The notes under the pieces were generated by a model that saw only the letters and a list, made by a program, of their open reading frames with translations, ran no database searches and was not told the DNA's origin. A DNA stretch of 64,000 bases from Idiomarina tyrosinivorans (GTDB lineage: Bacteria; Pseudomonadota; Gammaproteobacteria; Enterobacterales; Alteromonadaceae), in the NCBI RefSeq assembly GCF_003987475.1, contig NZ_PIQH01000003.1:1-64000 (forward strand). The letters are read 5' to 3'. Shown here piece after piece: positions 1-7,258 of this stretch. A program made the position numbers and the translations under genes. Every line of letters begins with the position of its first letter. Position 1 is the stretch's first letter.

Positions 1-10
1 GAACAGTTTA

Positions 11-128
11 TGTCTGGCGGCCATAGCGGTGTGGCACCACCTGAATCCATTCCGAACTCAGTAGTGAAACGCACCAGCGCCGATGGTAGTGTGGGGTTTC
101 CCCATGTGAGAGTAGGACACCGCCAGAC
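11..128 (+). rRNA. rrf: 5S ribosomal RNA
   Basis: This is a complete 5S rRNA of about 118 nt. The 5' arm (TGTCTGGCGG, 11-20) is complementary to the 3' arm (CCGCCAGAC, 120-128), forming the closing helix. Between them lie the typical gammaproteobacterial segments CCGAACTCAG, GTGAAACGC and GATGGTAGTGTGGGG. It is the last gene of an rRNA operon whose 23S lies to the left of the window. A strong rho-independent terminator follows within about 12 bases, so no tRNA trails this operon copy. The exact mature ends are uncertain by a base or two. Confidence 0.97.
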
Positions 129-140
129 TTCAAATAAATA

Positions 141-176
141 ATCCCTCGTGCGAAAGCACGGGGGATTTTTTATTTT
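141..176 (+). terminator. rRNA operon terminator
   Basis: An 11-bp stem (141-151 pairing with 156-166, one G-U pair) is closed by a GAAA tetraloop and followed by a run of T (167-176). This is a classical intrinsic terminator just after the 5S gene. Confidence 0.95.
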
Positions 177-192
177 ATGGCCAGTGGCCTAC

Positions 193-657
193 GTAGCCTG
201 CCGCTACCGCGGCAGGACATCGACATCACCCGCCGCCTCCCCGATCTCTGATCACCGAACACTGAAAAACCTCGAACATCGCGGAATTCCTGTTGCAATA
301 GCAACAGGCTACGGCATAGCAACAGGCTACGGTATAACCGCATCACGGAATTCCCGTGCGGTAGCCTGCCGCTACCGCGGCAGGACATCGACATCACCTC
401 CCGCTTCCCCGATCTCTGATCACCGAACACCGAAAACCTCGAACATCACGGAATTCCTGTTGCAATAGCAACAGGTTACGGCATAGCAACAGGCTACGGC
501 TGGATCGCGGCCCTGTGCGGTAGCCTGCCGCTACCGCGGCAGGACATCGACATCACCTCCTGCTACCCCGATCTCTGATCACCGAACACCGGAAAACCCC
601 AAACACCGCGGAATTCCCGTTGCAATAGCAACGGGCTACAGCATAGCAACGGGCTAC
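193..657. repeat. Array of GTAG-type REP hairpins (three BIME-like units)
   Basis: Most of the gene-free stretch between the 5S terminator and the TonB receptor gene is a threefold repeat with a period of about 160-168 bp; units start at 193, 361 and 520. Each unit opens with GTAG plus a hairpin, CCTGCCGC-TACC-GCGGCAGG (193-216, 361-384, 520-543). A conserved linker of roughly 70 bases follows, containing GACATCGACATCACC and CCGATCTCTGATCACCGAAC. Each unit closes with an oppositely oriented hairpin ending in CTAC (289-312, 456-479, 616-639) and a partial second copy of that tail (317-330, 484-497, 644-657). GTAG followed by a palindrome is the hallmark of REP sequences processed by REP-associated tyrosine transposases (RAYTs), and facing pairs form a BIME. 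No RAYT gene is in the window. The third reverse hairpin has CCCGTTGC/GCAACGGG where the others have CCTGTTGC/GCAACAGG, so pairing is preserved. Confidence 0.85.
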
Positions 658-684
658 GTCTACGACGATGGTCTTGTTGGGCTA

Positions 685-713
685 GAATATAAACTTTAAC
701 TATGCTTATATTC
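685..713. promoter_or_regulatory. Inverted repeat upstream of the TonB receptor (candidate operator)
   Basis: GAATATAA (685-692) and TTATATTC (706-713) form a perfect 8-bp inverted repeat around a 13-nt AT-rich spacer. It lies about 27 bases upstream of the receptor start codon, where a promoter is expected. That is a reasonable place for a repressor site, but it matches no regulator consensus I can name with confidence. Confidence 0.4.
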
Positions 714-739
714 GTATGAAGTCCTAGGGGAGAGTGATC

Positions 740-3148
740 ATGACCAAACGTAATGCAATAACTGTCGCTATTTTGGGTTCACTGCTGGCACTGCCCAGCT
801 TCGCGCAAGAAGCCCAACAAGACCAAGATAAAAAAAATGTCGATGAAAAAATTCAGGTGGTGGGTTCGCGCTTGTCGATGCGTACCGCGACCGATGGCGC
901 CGCACCGGTCGATATTATCAGCGCTGAAGATCTGTTAAAAACCGGTATCACCGAAACGGCTAAAGCGTTGCAATTTGCTGTACCGAGCTTTAATTTTCCA
1001 CAATCTTCCATTACCGACGGTTCCGATGCCGTGCGCCCTGCTTCATTGCGCGGTCTATCGCCTGACCACACATTAGTACTAGTAAACGGTAAGCGCCGGC
1101 ATAAATCCGCATTAATTCACTTAAACGGTACGACAGGGCGCGGTAGCTCGAACGTTGACTTGAATGCCATACCGATGTCTGCGATTAAACGCATCGAAGT
1201 GCTGCGCGACGGAGCGGCAGCATTGTATGGCTCCGACGCGATTGCCGGGGTTATCAACATTGTACTTAAAGACAATGCTGATGGTGGCATGATCACTGCG
1301 ACTGGTGGACAAACCTATGAAGGTGACGGTGAACAGTGGAAGCTGTCGGGTTCGACCGGTATCGCCGTTGGCGATGGCGGCGCCCTGACACTTTCTGCAG
1401 AGCTACACCATAAAAATCGTACCAACCGCGCAGGCCCTGATCCGCGGCAACAATACCCATTATTGGACAACGGCGATCCCGACCCACGGGAGGCGACGTT
1501 CGACCGCTACAGCTTCCATGTGGGAGACGCTGAATATGATAATGCCGCATTGTTTGCCAATTACGAACAAGCGTTGGGCAACGGCACGTTATATGCTTTT
1601 GGCGGCGTCAGCGACCGTACCTCGAAATCAGGCGCCTTTTATCGTCGCGCGCTGCAAGACGGTAACCTGACAGAAATTTATCCAGACGGCTTCTTGCCCA
1701 TATTAGCGCCGGACGTCAATGACTACTCGGGCTACGTTGGTTATAAGTGGATGGTTGGCGAATGGACCTTGGATTTGAGTGGTGGCATGGGACAAAGTAA
1801 GTTCCAGTACAACGTAGAGCATTCGTTGAATGCGTCCTTAGGCCCGGACGCAACGCCAACCGAATTTGATGCGGGTACACTGATTAATACCGAGACCAAT
1901 GCCACCTTTGATGTGTCACGGTTTGTACCGTTTTACAATAATTCTGACTTGTCGGTCGCGTTTGGAATAAGCTATCGCCGTGCGAATTATCAAATAGAGG
2001 CTGGCGAGGAAGCGTCATACATAAATGGTGGTTATCAAGATCGCCCGGGCGGTAGCCAAGGCTTCACTGGCTTTACGCCAGAGAGCGAGGTCGACCAATC
2101 GCGCAACAATACCGGTCTCTATGTTGAGTTGGAAAACCAACTGACAATGGACTTTATGTGGGGCGCAGCGGTGCGCTACGAAAACTATTCTGACTTTGGT
2201 AGCAATACCAGTTGGAAGTTAAGCGGACGCTACGACTTGACCGATCGGTTCTCGATTCGCGCGACAGCGAATACCGGTTTCCGAGCGCCAAGTGTGCAGC
2301 AGTTATACTTTACCAATATTTCTACGCTGTTCGTTGACCGTGGCGATGGCTTAGTGCCAGAACAGTCGGGTACGTTCAATAACATCAGCGATGTTGCGCA
2401 GAGTCTAGGTATTGGCGAGCTTCAACCGGAAGAATCACAAAGCTACAGTTTGGGCTTTGTTTGGAATGGCTATAACGGTTTAGCCGTTACCGTAGATGCA
2501 TACCACATTGCGATTGATGACCGGATTATTCTCTCTGGCGACGTTTCGCCCGAAGACTCACCGGTGGTGGCCGACGCGCTAGAAGGCACCACAGCGCAGA
2601 ACGCCCGATTCTTTGTTAATGCCGTAGATACCACAACGCAAGGGGTGGATGTCGTGGTTGCTAAGACGTTTGACCTAGGCAGCAATGGCGATCTGAAAAC
2701 GCAGCTCGCCTACGGTTACAACGATACCGAAATTGATGCGATTCACTTGCCTCAGCTATTGGATGGTCTCGAAAGCCAATTATTCGACCGGACCGAACAA
2801 GTACGGATGACGGACTCTACGCCCGAAAGTAGCGCGTCGTTAGGCTTTACCCATAGTATTGGCGCGTGGACATCGACGCTGCAGCTAAGTTACTTCGGTA
2901 AATACACCATCGACTATAGCTCAGGTGCCGAAACCTACGGTCCAGATTGGTTAACTGATATTAGCGTAGGATATCAGGTGAACGATGCTTGGCAGGTGAA
3001 AGCTGGGGTGCAGAACTTGTTTGATCAGTACCCGGATGAGCGTGGTGAGAATAACCAGTTTAATGGCATTTTTAAGTATCCACTGACTAACTCACCGATT
3101 GGGTTTAACGGGGGTTATTACTTTGCTGAAGTGACTTATCAGTTCTAA
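740..3148 (+). CDS. TonB-dependent outer membrane receptor
   Basis: This is an 802-residue outer-membrane active transporter. A signal peptide (residues 1-22, ending SFA) is followed by a TonB-box-like region (KIQVVGSR, about 36-43). The plug domain (about 45-175) contains TLVLVNGKRR and the block RIEVLRDGAAALYGSDAIAG. The rest is a 22-strand-type beta barrel ending in an aromatic terminal strand (AEVTYQF). I chose the ATG at 740 because AGGGGAG (726-732) sits 7 nt upstream of it; the in-frame GTG at 734 is too close to that site. The substrate cannot be read from sequence. The large size and plug style resemble iron-complex or vitamin receptors, and no siderophore or haem genes flank it. It appears monocistronic, with a terminator directly downstream. 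Confidence 0.95.
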   Translation: MTKRNAITVAILGSLLALPSFAQEAQQDQDKKNVDEKIQVVGSRLSMRTATDGAAPVDIISAEDLLKTGITETAKALQFAVPSFNFPQSSITDGSDAVRPASLRGLSPDHTLVLVNGKRRHKSALIHLNGTTGRGSSNVDLNAIPMSAIKRIEVLRDGAAALYGSDAIAGVINIVLKDNADGGMITATGGQTYEGDGEQWKLSGSTGIAVGDGGALTLSAELHHKNRTNRAGPDPRQQYPLLDNGDPDPREATFDRYSFHVGDAEYDNAALFANYEQALGNGTLYAFGGVSDRTSKSGAFYRRALQDGNLTEIYPDGFLPILAPDVNDYSGYVGYKWMVGEWTLDLSGGMGQSKFQYNVEHSLNASLGPDATPTEFDAGTLINTETNATFDVSRFVPFYNNSDLSVAFGISYRRANYQIEAGEEASYINGGYQDRPGGSQGFTGFTPESEVDQSRNNTGLYVELENQLTMDFMWGAAVRYENYSDFGSNTSWKLSGRYDLTDRFSIRATANTGFRAPSVQQLYFTNISTLFVDRGDGLVPEQSGTFNNISDVAQSLGIGELQPEESQSYSLGFVWNGYNGLAVTVDAYHIAIDDRIILSGDVSPEDSPVVADALEGTTAQNARFFVNAVDTTTQGVDVVVAKTFDLGSNGDLKTQLAYGYNDTEIDAIHLPQLLDGLESQLFDRTEQVRMTDSTPESSASLGFTHSIGAWTSTLQLSYFGKYTIDYSSGAETYGPDWLTDISVGYQVNDAWQVKAGVQNLFDQYPDERGENNQFNGIFKYPLTNSPIGFNGGYYFAEVTYQF

Positions 3149-3174
3149 ATAGCAAGTTTAACCAACAGTTAGCG

Positions 3175-3207
3175 AAAGCCGCCATATTTTGGCGGCTTTT
3201 CTTTTTG
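3175..3207 (+). terminator. Terminator after the TonB receptor
   Basis: AAAGCCGCCA (3175-3184) pairs with TGGCGGCTTT across a 5-nt loop, followed by a T-rich tract to about 3207. It separates the receptor from the psp operon. Confidence 0.92.
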
Positions 3208-3279
3208 TTTATTGGTTTCGGCATTGCATAAAAGCGACAAAATTCATATAACCAACTGAATTAAAAGGATAATTTTAGT

Positions 3280-3297
3280 TTGGCACGATAAATGGAA
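3280..3297 (+). promoter_or_regulatory. Candidate sigma-54 promoter for pspA
   Basis: TTGGCACG (3280-3287) is a perfect -24 element of the sigma-54 consensus. It is followed at the right spacing by ATGGA (3292-3296), an imperfect -12 element (consensus TTGCW). The predicted start of transcription lies about 30 bases before the pspA ATG. Enterobacterial psp operons are transcribed by sigma-54 with the activator PspF, which supports the call. The weak -12 box and the absence of a nearby pspF gene are the caveats. Confidence 0.6.
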
Positions 3298-3336
3298 GTG
3301 TACATCCGAGACATTTATTCTGTAGGAGATAGTCAC

Positions 3337-4008
3337 ATGGGTACATTTTCACGTTTAACCGATATTATTAATGCCAACTTGAATGCATTGATGGATAAAG
3401 CGGAAGATCCAAAAAAATTGCTGCGCTTGCTAGTGCAGGAAATGGAAGAAACATTGGTTGAATTGCGGGGCCAAGCTGCACGTTGCATTGCTGAGAAAAA
3501 GCAACTTCAACGGAAAATTAGCCAGGCACAAACCGCGGCTAAAGATTGGGAAGCGAAAGCGGAACAAGCGTTAGATCATGAGCGCGATGACCTTGCTAAA
3601 AAAGCCTTACAAGAAAAAGTAGCGGCTGAGCAAAGTGTTCAACCTTTGCAGGACGAATTAGCGCGTTTAGATGGCTTGTTGACGCAAATGGACGGAGATA
3701 TCAGTAAATTGGCTGACAAGATTTCCGAAGCCCGCAGTCGTCAACAGGAAGTTGAACGTCGCCATGACACGGCGCAAGTACGGTTAACCGCAAAACGCCA
3801 GTATCAGCGTCAAGCGGTAGAACAAGCACTGCAAAAGTTTGACCGTTACGAACAAAAAGTTGAAGCGCTGGAAGCGGATGTCGAGTCAATGGATTTAGGC
3901 AACAGCTCGCGTGCAAGCTCACTCCGTGCTGAATTTGACCAGTTACAAGCTGAGTCGAGTGTTGAACAGGCCTTGCAGGCGTTAAAAGAACGTCGTGCCA
4001 GTGCCTAG
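3337..4008 (+). CDS. pspA: Phage shock protein A
   Basis: This 223-residue PspA/IM30 family protein is peripheral on the inner membrane. In this family it senses envelope stress, oligomerises and stabilises damaged membrane. It opens with MGTFSRLTDIINANLNALMDKAEDP, typical of the amphipathic membrane-binding helix of PspA. The rest is almost entirely charged coiled coil, and the length matches the usual 222 residues. The ATG at 3337 has TAGGAG about 8 nt upstream; reading the frame further upstream adds only 15 non-conserved residues. The gene starts a short operon with the small membrane-protein gene 12 nt downstream. No pspB, pspC or pspF is adjacent, so the local psp system is reduced compared with E. 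coli. Confidence 0.95.
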   Translation: MGTFSRLTDIINANLNALMDKAEDPKKLLRLLVQEMEETLVELRGQAARCIAEKKQLQRKISQAQTAAKDWEAKAEQALDHERDDLAKKALQEKVAAEQSVQPLQDELARLDGLLTQMDGDISKLADKISEARSRQQEVERRHDTAQVRLTAKRQYQRQAVEQALQKFDRYEQKVEALEADVESMDLGNSSRASSLRAEFDQLQAESSVEQALQALKERRASA

Positions 4009-4020
4009 GAGGGTCAGGTA

Positions 4021-4332
4021 ATGAGACAGCAACATAAAATATGGTGGGTTGTTGCCGGAATCGTCATAGCGCTGTTTTTCGGCAAGGAAATCCTAGGTGC
4101 GCTCGGTCATGTAGTGGGTTCTATTATTGAACTGAGTGTCGCTGGATTGGTAGGCTTAGCGGTCGTCGGTATCGTCTTCTTTGTTACCATGACCGTGTTC
4201 GGTAGTGTACTGATTGCTTTGGCGGCAGGGTTTGTCACGTTGTTGCTAACAGGCATCGGGTTGTTCTGGCCACTACTACTTTGCGTCGGAATTCTGTATC
4301 TGATGCTTAGAAAAAAACCACGAAGCGTGTAA
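4021..4332 (+). CDS. Small polytopic membrane protein in the pspA operon
   Basis: This 103-residue protein is nearly all hydrophobic. It has about three to four membrane segments (roughly residues 8-25, 30-56, 58-78 and 80-96), a basic N-terminus and a basic C-terminal tail (RKKPRSV). I do not recognise the family. It is not clearly PspB, PspC or PspG by motif, although PspG is also a small hydrophobic psp-regulon protein. Its start is 12 nt after pspA and is preceded by AGGAGGGTCAGGTA, a strong ribosome-binding site. Co-transcription with pspA suggests a role in envelope stress, which is inference from position. Confidence 0.8.
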   Translation: MRQQHKIWWVVAGIVIALFFGKEILGALGHVVGSIIELSVAGLVGLAVVGIVFFVTMTVFGSVLIALAAGFVTLLLTGIGLFWPLLLCVGILYLMLRKKPRSV

Positions 4333-4367
4333 ACTGGAACCATACAGTCTAAAACTTCGGAACGTTT

Positions 4368-4805
4368 ATGAGTAAATCTCGTATTTGGCTGGTAGCGCTC
4401 GCAATGCTACCAGCCCTTTGTTTTGCAGACACCGGCAAAATTTCAATAAAAAACCCGTGGGCAAGGGAAACACTTCCTGCGACCACCACGGGTGTGATTT
4501 ATCTTACATTAGAAAACCACAGTGAGCAGGCCATTGCTATCGAGGCAGTATCAACCCCCGTTGCCAAAAAGGCCGAGGTACACAAACATGCGATGGTGAA
4601 CGGGATGATGTCGATGGAGAAAGTCGACCACCTACAAATTGCTGCAGGAACGTCGGCAATATTTAAGCCTGGCTCGTTGCATTTGATGCTATTTGATATT
4701 AAGCAACCGTTAAAAGTTGGCCAATCGGTGTCGGTTGCTATCCAATTGGATAATGGTCAGACGCTGAGCTTTGATGCGCCTGTGAAGCCCATCGTTAAAC
4801 GATAA
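4368..4805 (+). CDS. PCu(A)C-family periplasmic copper chaperone
   Basis: The protein is 145 residues with a signal peptide (1-20, ending CFA). It has the cupredoxin-like PCu(A)C fold and carries the family's Cu(I) ligand pattern H-x10-M-x21-H-x-M as His72, Met83, His105 and Met107. Family members receive copper in the periplasm and pass it to the CuA/CuB sites of cytochrome c oxidase. No oxidase genes are in the window. It is followed within a few bases by a DUF2333 gene, so the two are probably co-transcribed. Confidence 0.93.
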   Translation: MSKSRIWLVALAMLPALCFADTGKISIKNPWARETLPATTTGVIYLTLENHSEQAIAIEAVSTPVAKKAEVHKHAMVNGMMSMEKVDHLQIAAGTSAIFKPGSLHLMLFDIKQPLKVGQSVSVAIQLDNGQTLSFDAPVKPIVKR

Positions 4806-4814
4806 GTGAATGTC

Positions 4815-5804
4815 ATGAAAAAAATCAGTTGGCGATGGATTACCATCGCTGTAGCAGTCATCGTTGTTGCACTCACCTTTACCGGTTGGTTACTCGATAA
4901 AGAGCCGGATACCTTTTCGGTTAAAGCGCGCGTTGAACAAGATTTGCAGCAACAGCAGCTAACCTACGTTACCGGCTATGCGACGACCACAAGCTTAATC
5001 AATGTGCTGGAAACCATGTTGAATAAGCGCGGCGGGTATCTCAGTAATGATGTCTTACCGCCAATGATTTTTATGGATAACATGCCAGCCTGGGAATACG
5101 GGGTATTAGAAATGTCTCGTGACCTCGCTCTGGTAATGCGCAACGATTTTAGCCGCTCGCAGTCACAATCTACCCAGAACCCATTGCTGACCAAAGCCCA
5201 GCCTGCACTCAATATCGACAATACCAGTTGGATTGCGCCGACCGCTGAAGATGAATACCAAAGTGCGATTGAAGCGTTGCAGGAATATCGCCTGGCGTTG
5301 GCCGATCCGAACGATTACAGCGCCCAATTTTACAGCCGCGCGGATAACTTAAGAAGCTGGTTAGCAGAAGTTGAGAAGCGCTTAGGCTCATTGTCGCAGC
5401 GGCTTAGTGCCAGTGTTGCCCGAGTCCAAGTGAATACCGATTTAGCCGGCGATAGCCAAGCTAAGCAGTCTACTAAGAGCCCAGCGCTCAGTGTCCAGCA
5501 AACGTCGTGGTGGCAGATCGATAACGTTTTTTACGAGTCGCGCGGCGCCGCGTGGGCGTTGCTCCACTTTTTAAAAGGGGTAGAAATCGATTTTGCTGAC
5601 GTGCTAGAAGATAAAAACGCATTGGTCAGTTTACGGCAAATTATTCGCGAGCTGGAAGCCACCCAGGCGACAGTCTGGAGTCCGATGGTGTTAAACGGTT
5701 CGGGCTTTGGTATGTTGGCTAACCATTCGTTGGTGATGGCAAATTATCTATCTCGTGCCAACGCCGCAGTGATTGATTTACGCAGTTTGTTATCGCAGGG
5801 ATAA
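4815..5804 (+). CDS. DUF2333 family membrane-anchored protein
   Basis: This 329-residue protein has one N-terminal membrane segment (about residues 9-27) and a large, mostly helical periplasmic part. Phrases such as GYATTTSLINVLETMLNKRGGYLSND, MPAWEYGVLEMSRDLALVMRNDFSRSQSQS and FYESRGAAWALLHFLKGVEIDF mark it as the DUF2333 family, whose function is unknown. The ATG at 4815 is favoured because AAGTGA lies about 5 nt upstream. A GTG at 4806, directly after the previous stop, is an alternative that adds three residues. It sits between the copper chaperone and an outer-membrane barrel, which hints at an envelope role but proves nothing. Confidence 0.88.
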   Translation: MKKISWRWITIAVAVIVVALTFTGWLLDKEPDTFSVKARVEQDLQQQQLTYVTGYATTTSLINVLETMLNKRGGYLSNDVLPPMIFMDNMPAWEYGVLEMSRDLALVMRNDFSRSQSQSTQNPLLTKAQPALNIDNTSWIAPTAEDEYQSAIEALQEYRLALADPNDYSAQFYSRADNLRSWLAEVEKRLGSLSQRLSASVARVQVNTDLAGDSQAKQSTKSPALSVQQTSWWQIDNVFYESRGAAWALLHFLKGVEIDFADVLEDKNALVSLRQIIRELEATQATVWSPMVLNGSGFGMLANHSLVMANYLSRANAAVIDLRSLLSQG

Positions 5805-5825
5805 CGTTGATATTAAGGGTATGTA

Positions 5826-6584
5826 ATGAATAAAAAGCAACTTGGATTAGTGGTCGCATTAATGCCAGCGATGATGGTAGGTTCGGCTCAGGCCGATACA
5901 GTATTCGGGGTTTATTTCGATGCGAAGTATTGGCAGTACGATACAGACGGTAATATTGGCAGTGGTTCTGACCAAGCAACGTTTGATTTTGATCAAGAGC
6001 AACGAGCTATTCTGAGCATCGCACTTGAACATCCAATTCCGCTGTTGCCCAACCTGAAAATTCGCCAGTCTGTGCAGAAAAGCACGGGCAGTACTACCCT
6101 GACATCAAACTTCACCTACGATGGCCGCACCTACCTCGCCGGTTCTACAATTGGCGCAGACCTAGATTTTAGCCATACCGACTTCACCCTTTATTACGAA
6201 ATTTTAGACAACGATGTGGTGTCGTTTGATATTGGCGTCAGCGGCCAAAAGTACGATGGTTATGCGACCGTCATCGACCAAAACGGTAACCGCAATGAGT
6301 TGGCATTTAATGGTGTCATTCCAACAGGTTACTTGGCAGCACAAATTGGTATTCCGGGAACAGGCTTTAATTTTTATGGTGAAGGCTATTTACTCTCCAT
6401 CGATGACAGTTCTTTGCGCGATATCGATGCAGGCATTGAATACCGTTTTATCGAAAACGTAGCGGCAGACGTCAGCTTACAAGTCGGTTATCGAACCATG
6501 AAAGTGGAGCTCGACGATCTTGATGGATTGTATAGCGATATAAGCTTCAAAGGGCCTTACATCGGACTGAAAGGGCACTTTTAA
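5826..6584 (+). CDS. TIGR04219-type outer membrane beta-barrel protein
   Basis: This 252-residue protein has a signal peptide (1-23, ending AQA). The remainder alternates like beta-strands (for example FDFDQEQRAILSIALEHPIP and DIDAGIEYRFIENVAADVSLQVGYR) and ends in a C-terminal phenylalanine, as outer-membrane barrels do. It resembles the TIGR04219 family of uncharacterised barrels from marine gammaproteobacteria. The size suits an 8-10 strand barrel. Its stop codon overlaps the start of the HupE/UreJ gene by one base (TAATG), so the two are translationally coupled. Function is unknown. Confidence 0.87.
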   Translation: MNKKQLGLVVALMPAMMVGSAQADTVFGVYFDAKYWQYDTDGNIGSGSDQATFDFDQEQRAILSIALEHPIPLLPNLKIRQSVQKSTGSTTLTSNFTYDGRTYLAGSTIGADLDFSHTDFTLYYEILDNDVVSFDIGVSGQKYDGYATVIDQNGNRNELAFNGVIPTGYLAAQIGIPGTGFNFYGEGYLLSIDDSSLRDIDAGIEYRFIENVAADVSLQVGYRTMKVELDDLDGLYSDISFKGPYIGLKGHF

Positions 6585-7153
6585 TGCTTTGGATAATCAG
6601 TTTAGTGGCTGTTGCGTTGTTTTCACCAAGCGCTTTGGCCCATAGTGGTTCTACCGATGGTGGCTTCTTAGCGGGTATCCAGCATCCAGTGCTGGGTCCC
6701 GACCATCTGCTCGCCATGCTGTCGGTTGGTATAGTCAGCGCCATGATGGGTGGCCGTGCAATTTGGACAGTCCCGCTGACATTCGTCGTGTTTATGATTG
6801 TGGGTGGCCTGCTTGGCATGGAACGCTTATATTTTCCTGGTGTCGAGCTAGGGATTGCGATAAGTGTAATCCTATTAGGTGCTGCCATCGCTTTTGATCG
6901 TGGCTTATCGGTGACGTGGGTGATGGCCTTTGTTGCGCTGTTCGGGATTGTCCATGGTCATGCTCACGGTTATGAAATGCCGGCTTTGGCGAAACCTTGG
7001 ACCTATGCGCTTGGCTTTACTGTCGGCACCGCTGGCATTCACATTGCTGGCGTTTTTATCGCGCTGCCTGCGACCCGTCATGTCGGTTACCGTAACGGCT
7101 TGAGAGTCGTCGGTGCTGCCATCGTGGCCGCTGGGGTTTACTTCTTAATTTAG
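6584..7153 (+). CDS. HupE/UreJ family membrane protein (putative metal transporter)
   Basis: This 189-residue polytopic inner-membrane protein has a cleavable-looking N-terminus (ALA) and about six membrane segments. It carries the two family signatures: HPVLGPDHLLAML (about residues 27-39) and the histidine cluster GIVHGHAHGYEMP (about 122-134). HupE and UreJ proteins are nickel or cobalt permeases linked to hydrogenase or urease. Neither enzyme is encoded here, so the metal is uncertain. It overlaps the upstream barrel gene by one base, which suggests a shared role, perhaps in metal handling together with the PCu(A)C chaperone a little further upstream. Confidence 0.88.
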   Translation: MLWIISLVAVALFSPSALAHSGSTDGGFLAGIQHPVLGPDHLLAMLSVGIVSAMMGGRAIWTVPLTFVVFMIVGGLLGMERLYFPGVELGIAISVILLGAAIAFDRGLSVTWVMAFVALFGIVHGHAHGYEMPALAKPWTYALGFTVGTAGIHIAGVFIALPATRHVGYRNGLRVVGAAIVAAGVYFLI

Positions 7154-7215
7154 TCTTATCAAGATTTTTCCTTGCTGATTGACGATTATCTAAGCTAAAT
7201 TGTTAAGACGCTGTA

Positions 7216-7240
7216 TGTAGGCTCTATTGTGGAGCCTACA
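7216..7240 (+). promoter_or_regulatory. Hairpin in the leader of the EAL-domain regulator
   Basis: TGTAGGCTC (7216-7224) pairs perfectly with GAGCCTACA (7232-7240) across a 7-nt loop, ending 18 nt before the ATG at 7259. No T-run follows, so it does not look like a terminator. It could control ribosome access or protect the mRNA. Confidence 0.45.
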
Positions 7241-7258
7241 ATCTGTTGGGAAATCTTG

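Noticed and set aside
148-468. Open reading frames on both strands across the REP array
   Set aside because: The translations are periodic because the DNA is repeated (the same peptide block recurs), have no ribosome-binding site and follow palindromes. The DNA is better explained as REP hairpins.
193-657. CRISPR array
   Set aside because: Repeats are about 160 bp apart, the linkers are conserved rather than unique, and there are no cas genes.
6584-7153. HupE/UreJ as part of a hydrogenase or urease locus
   Set aside because: No hydrogenase or urease genes are in the window; only the family name carries that link.
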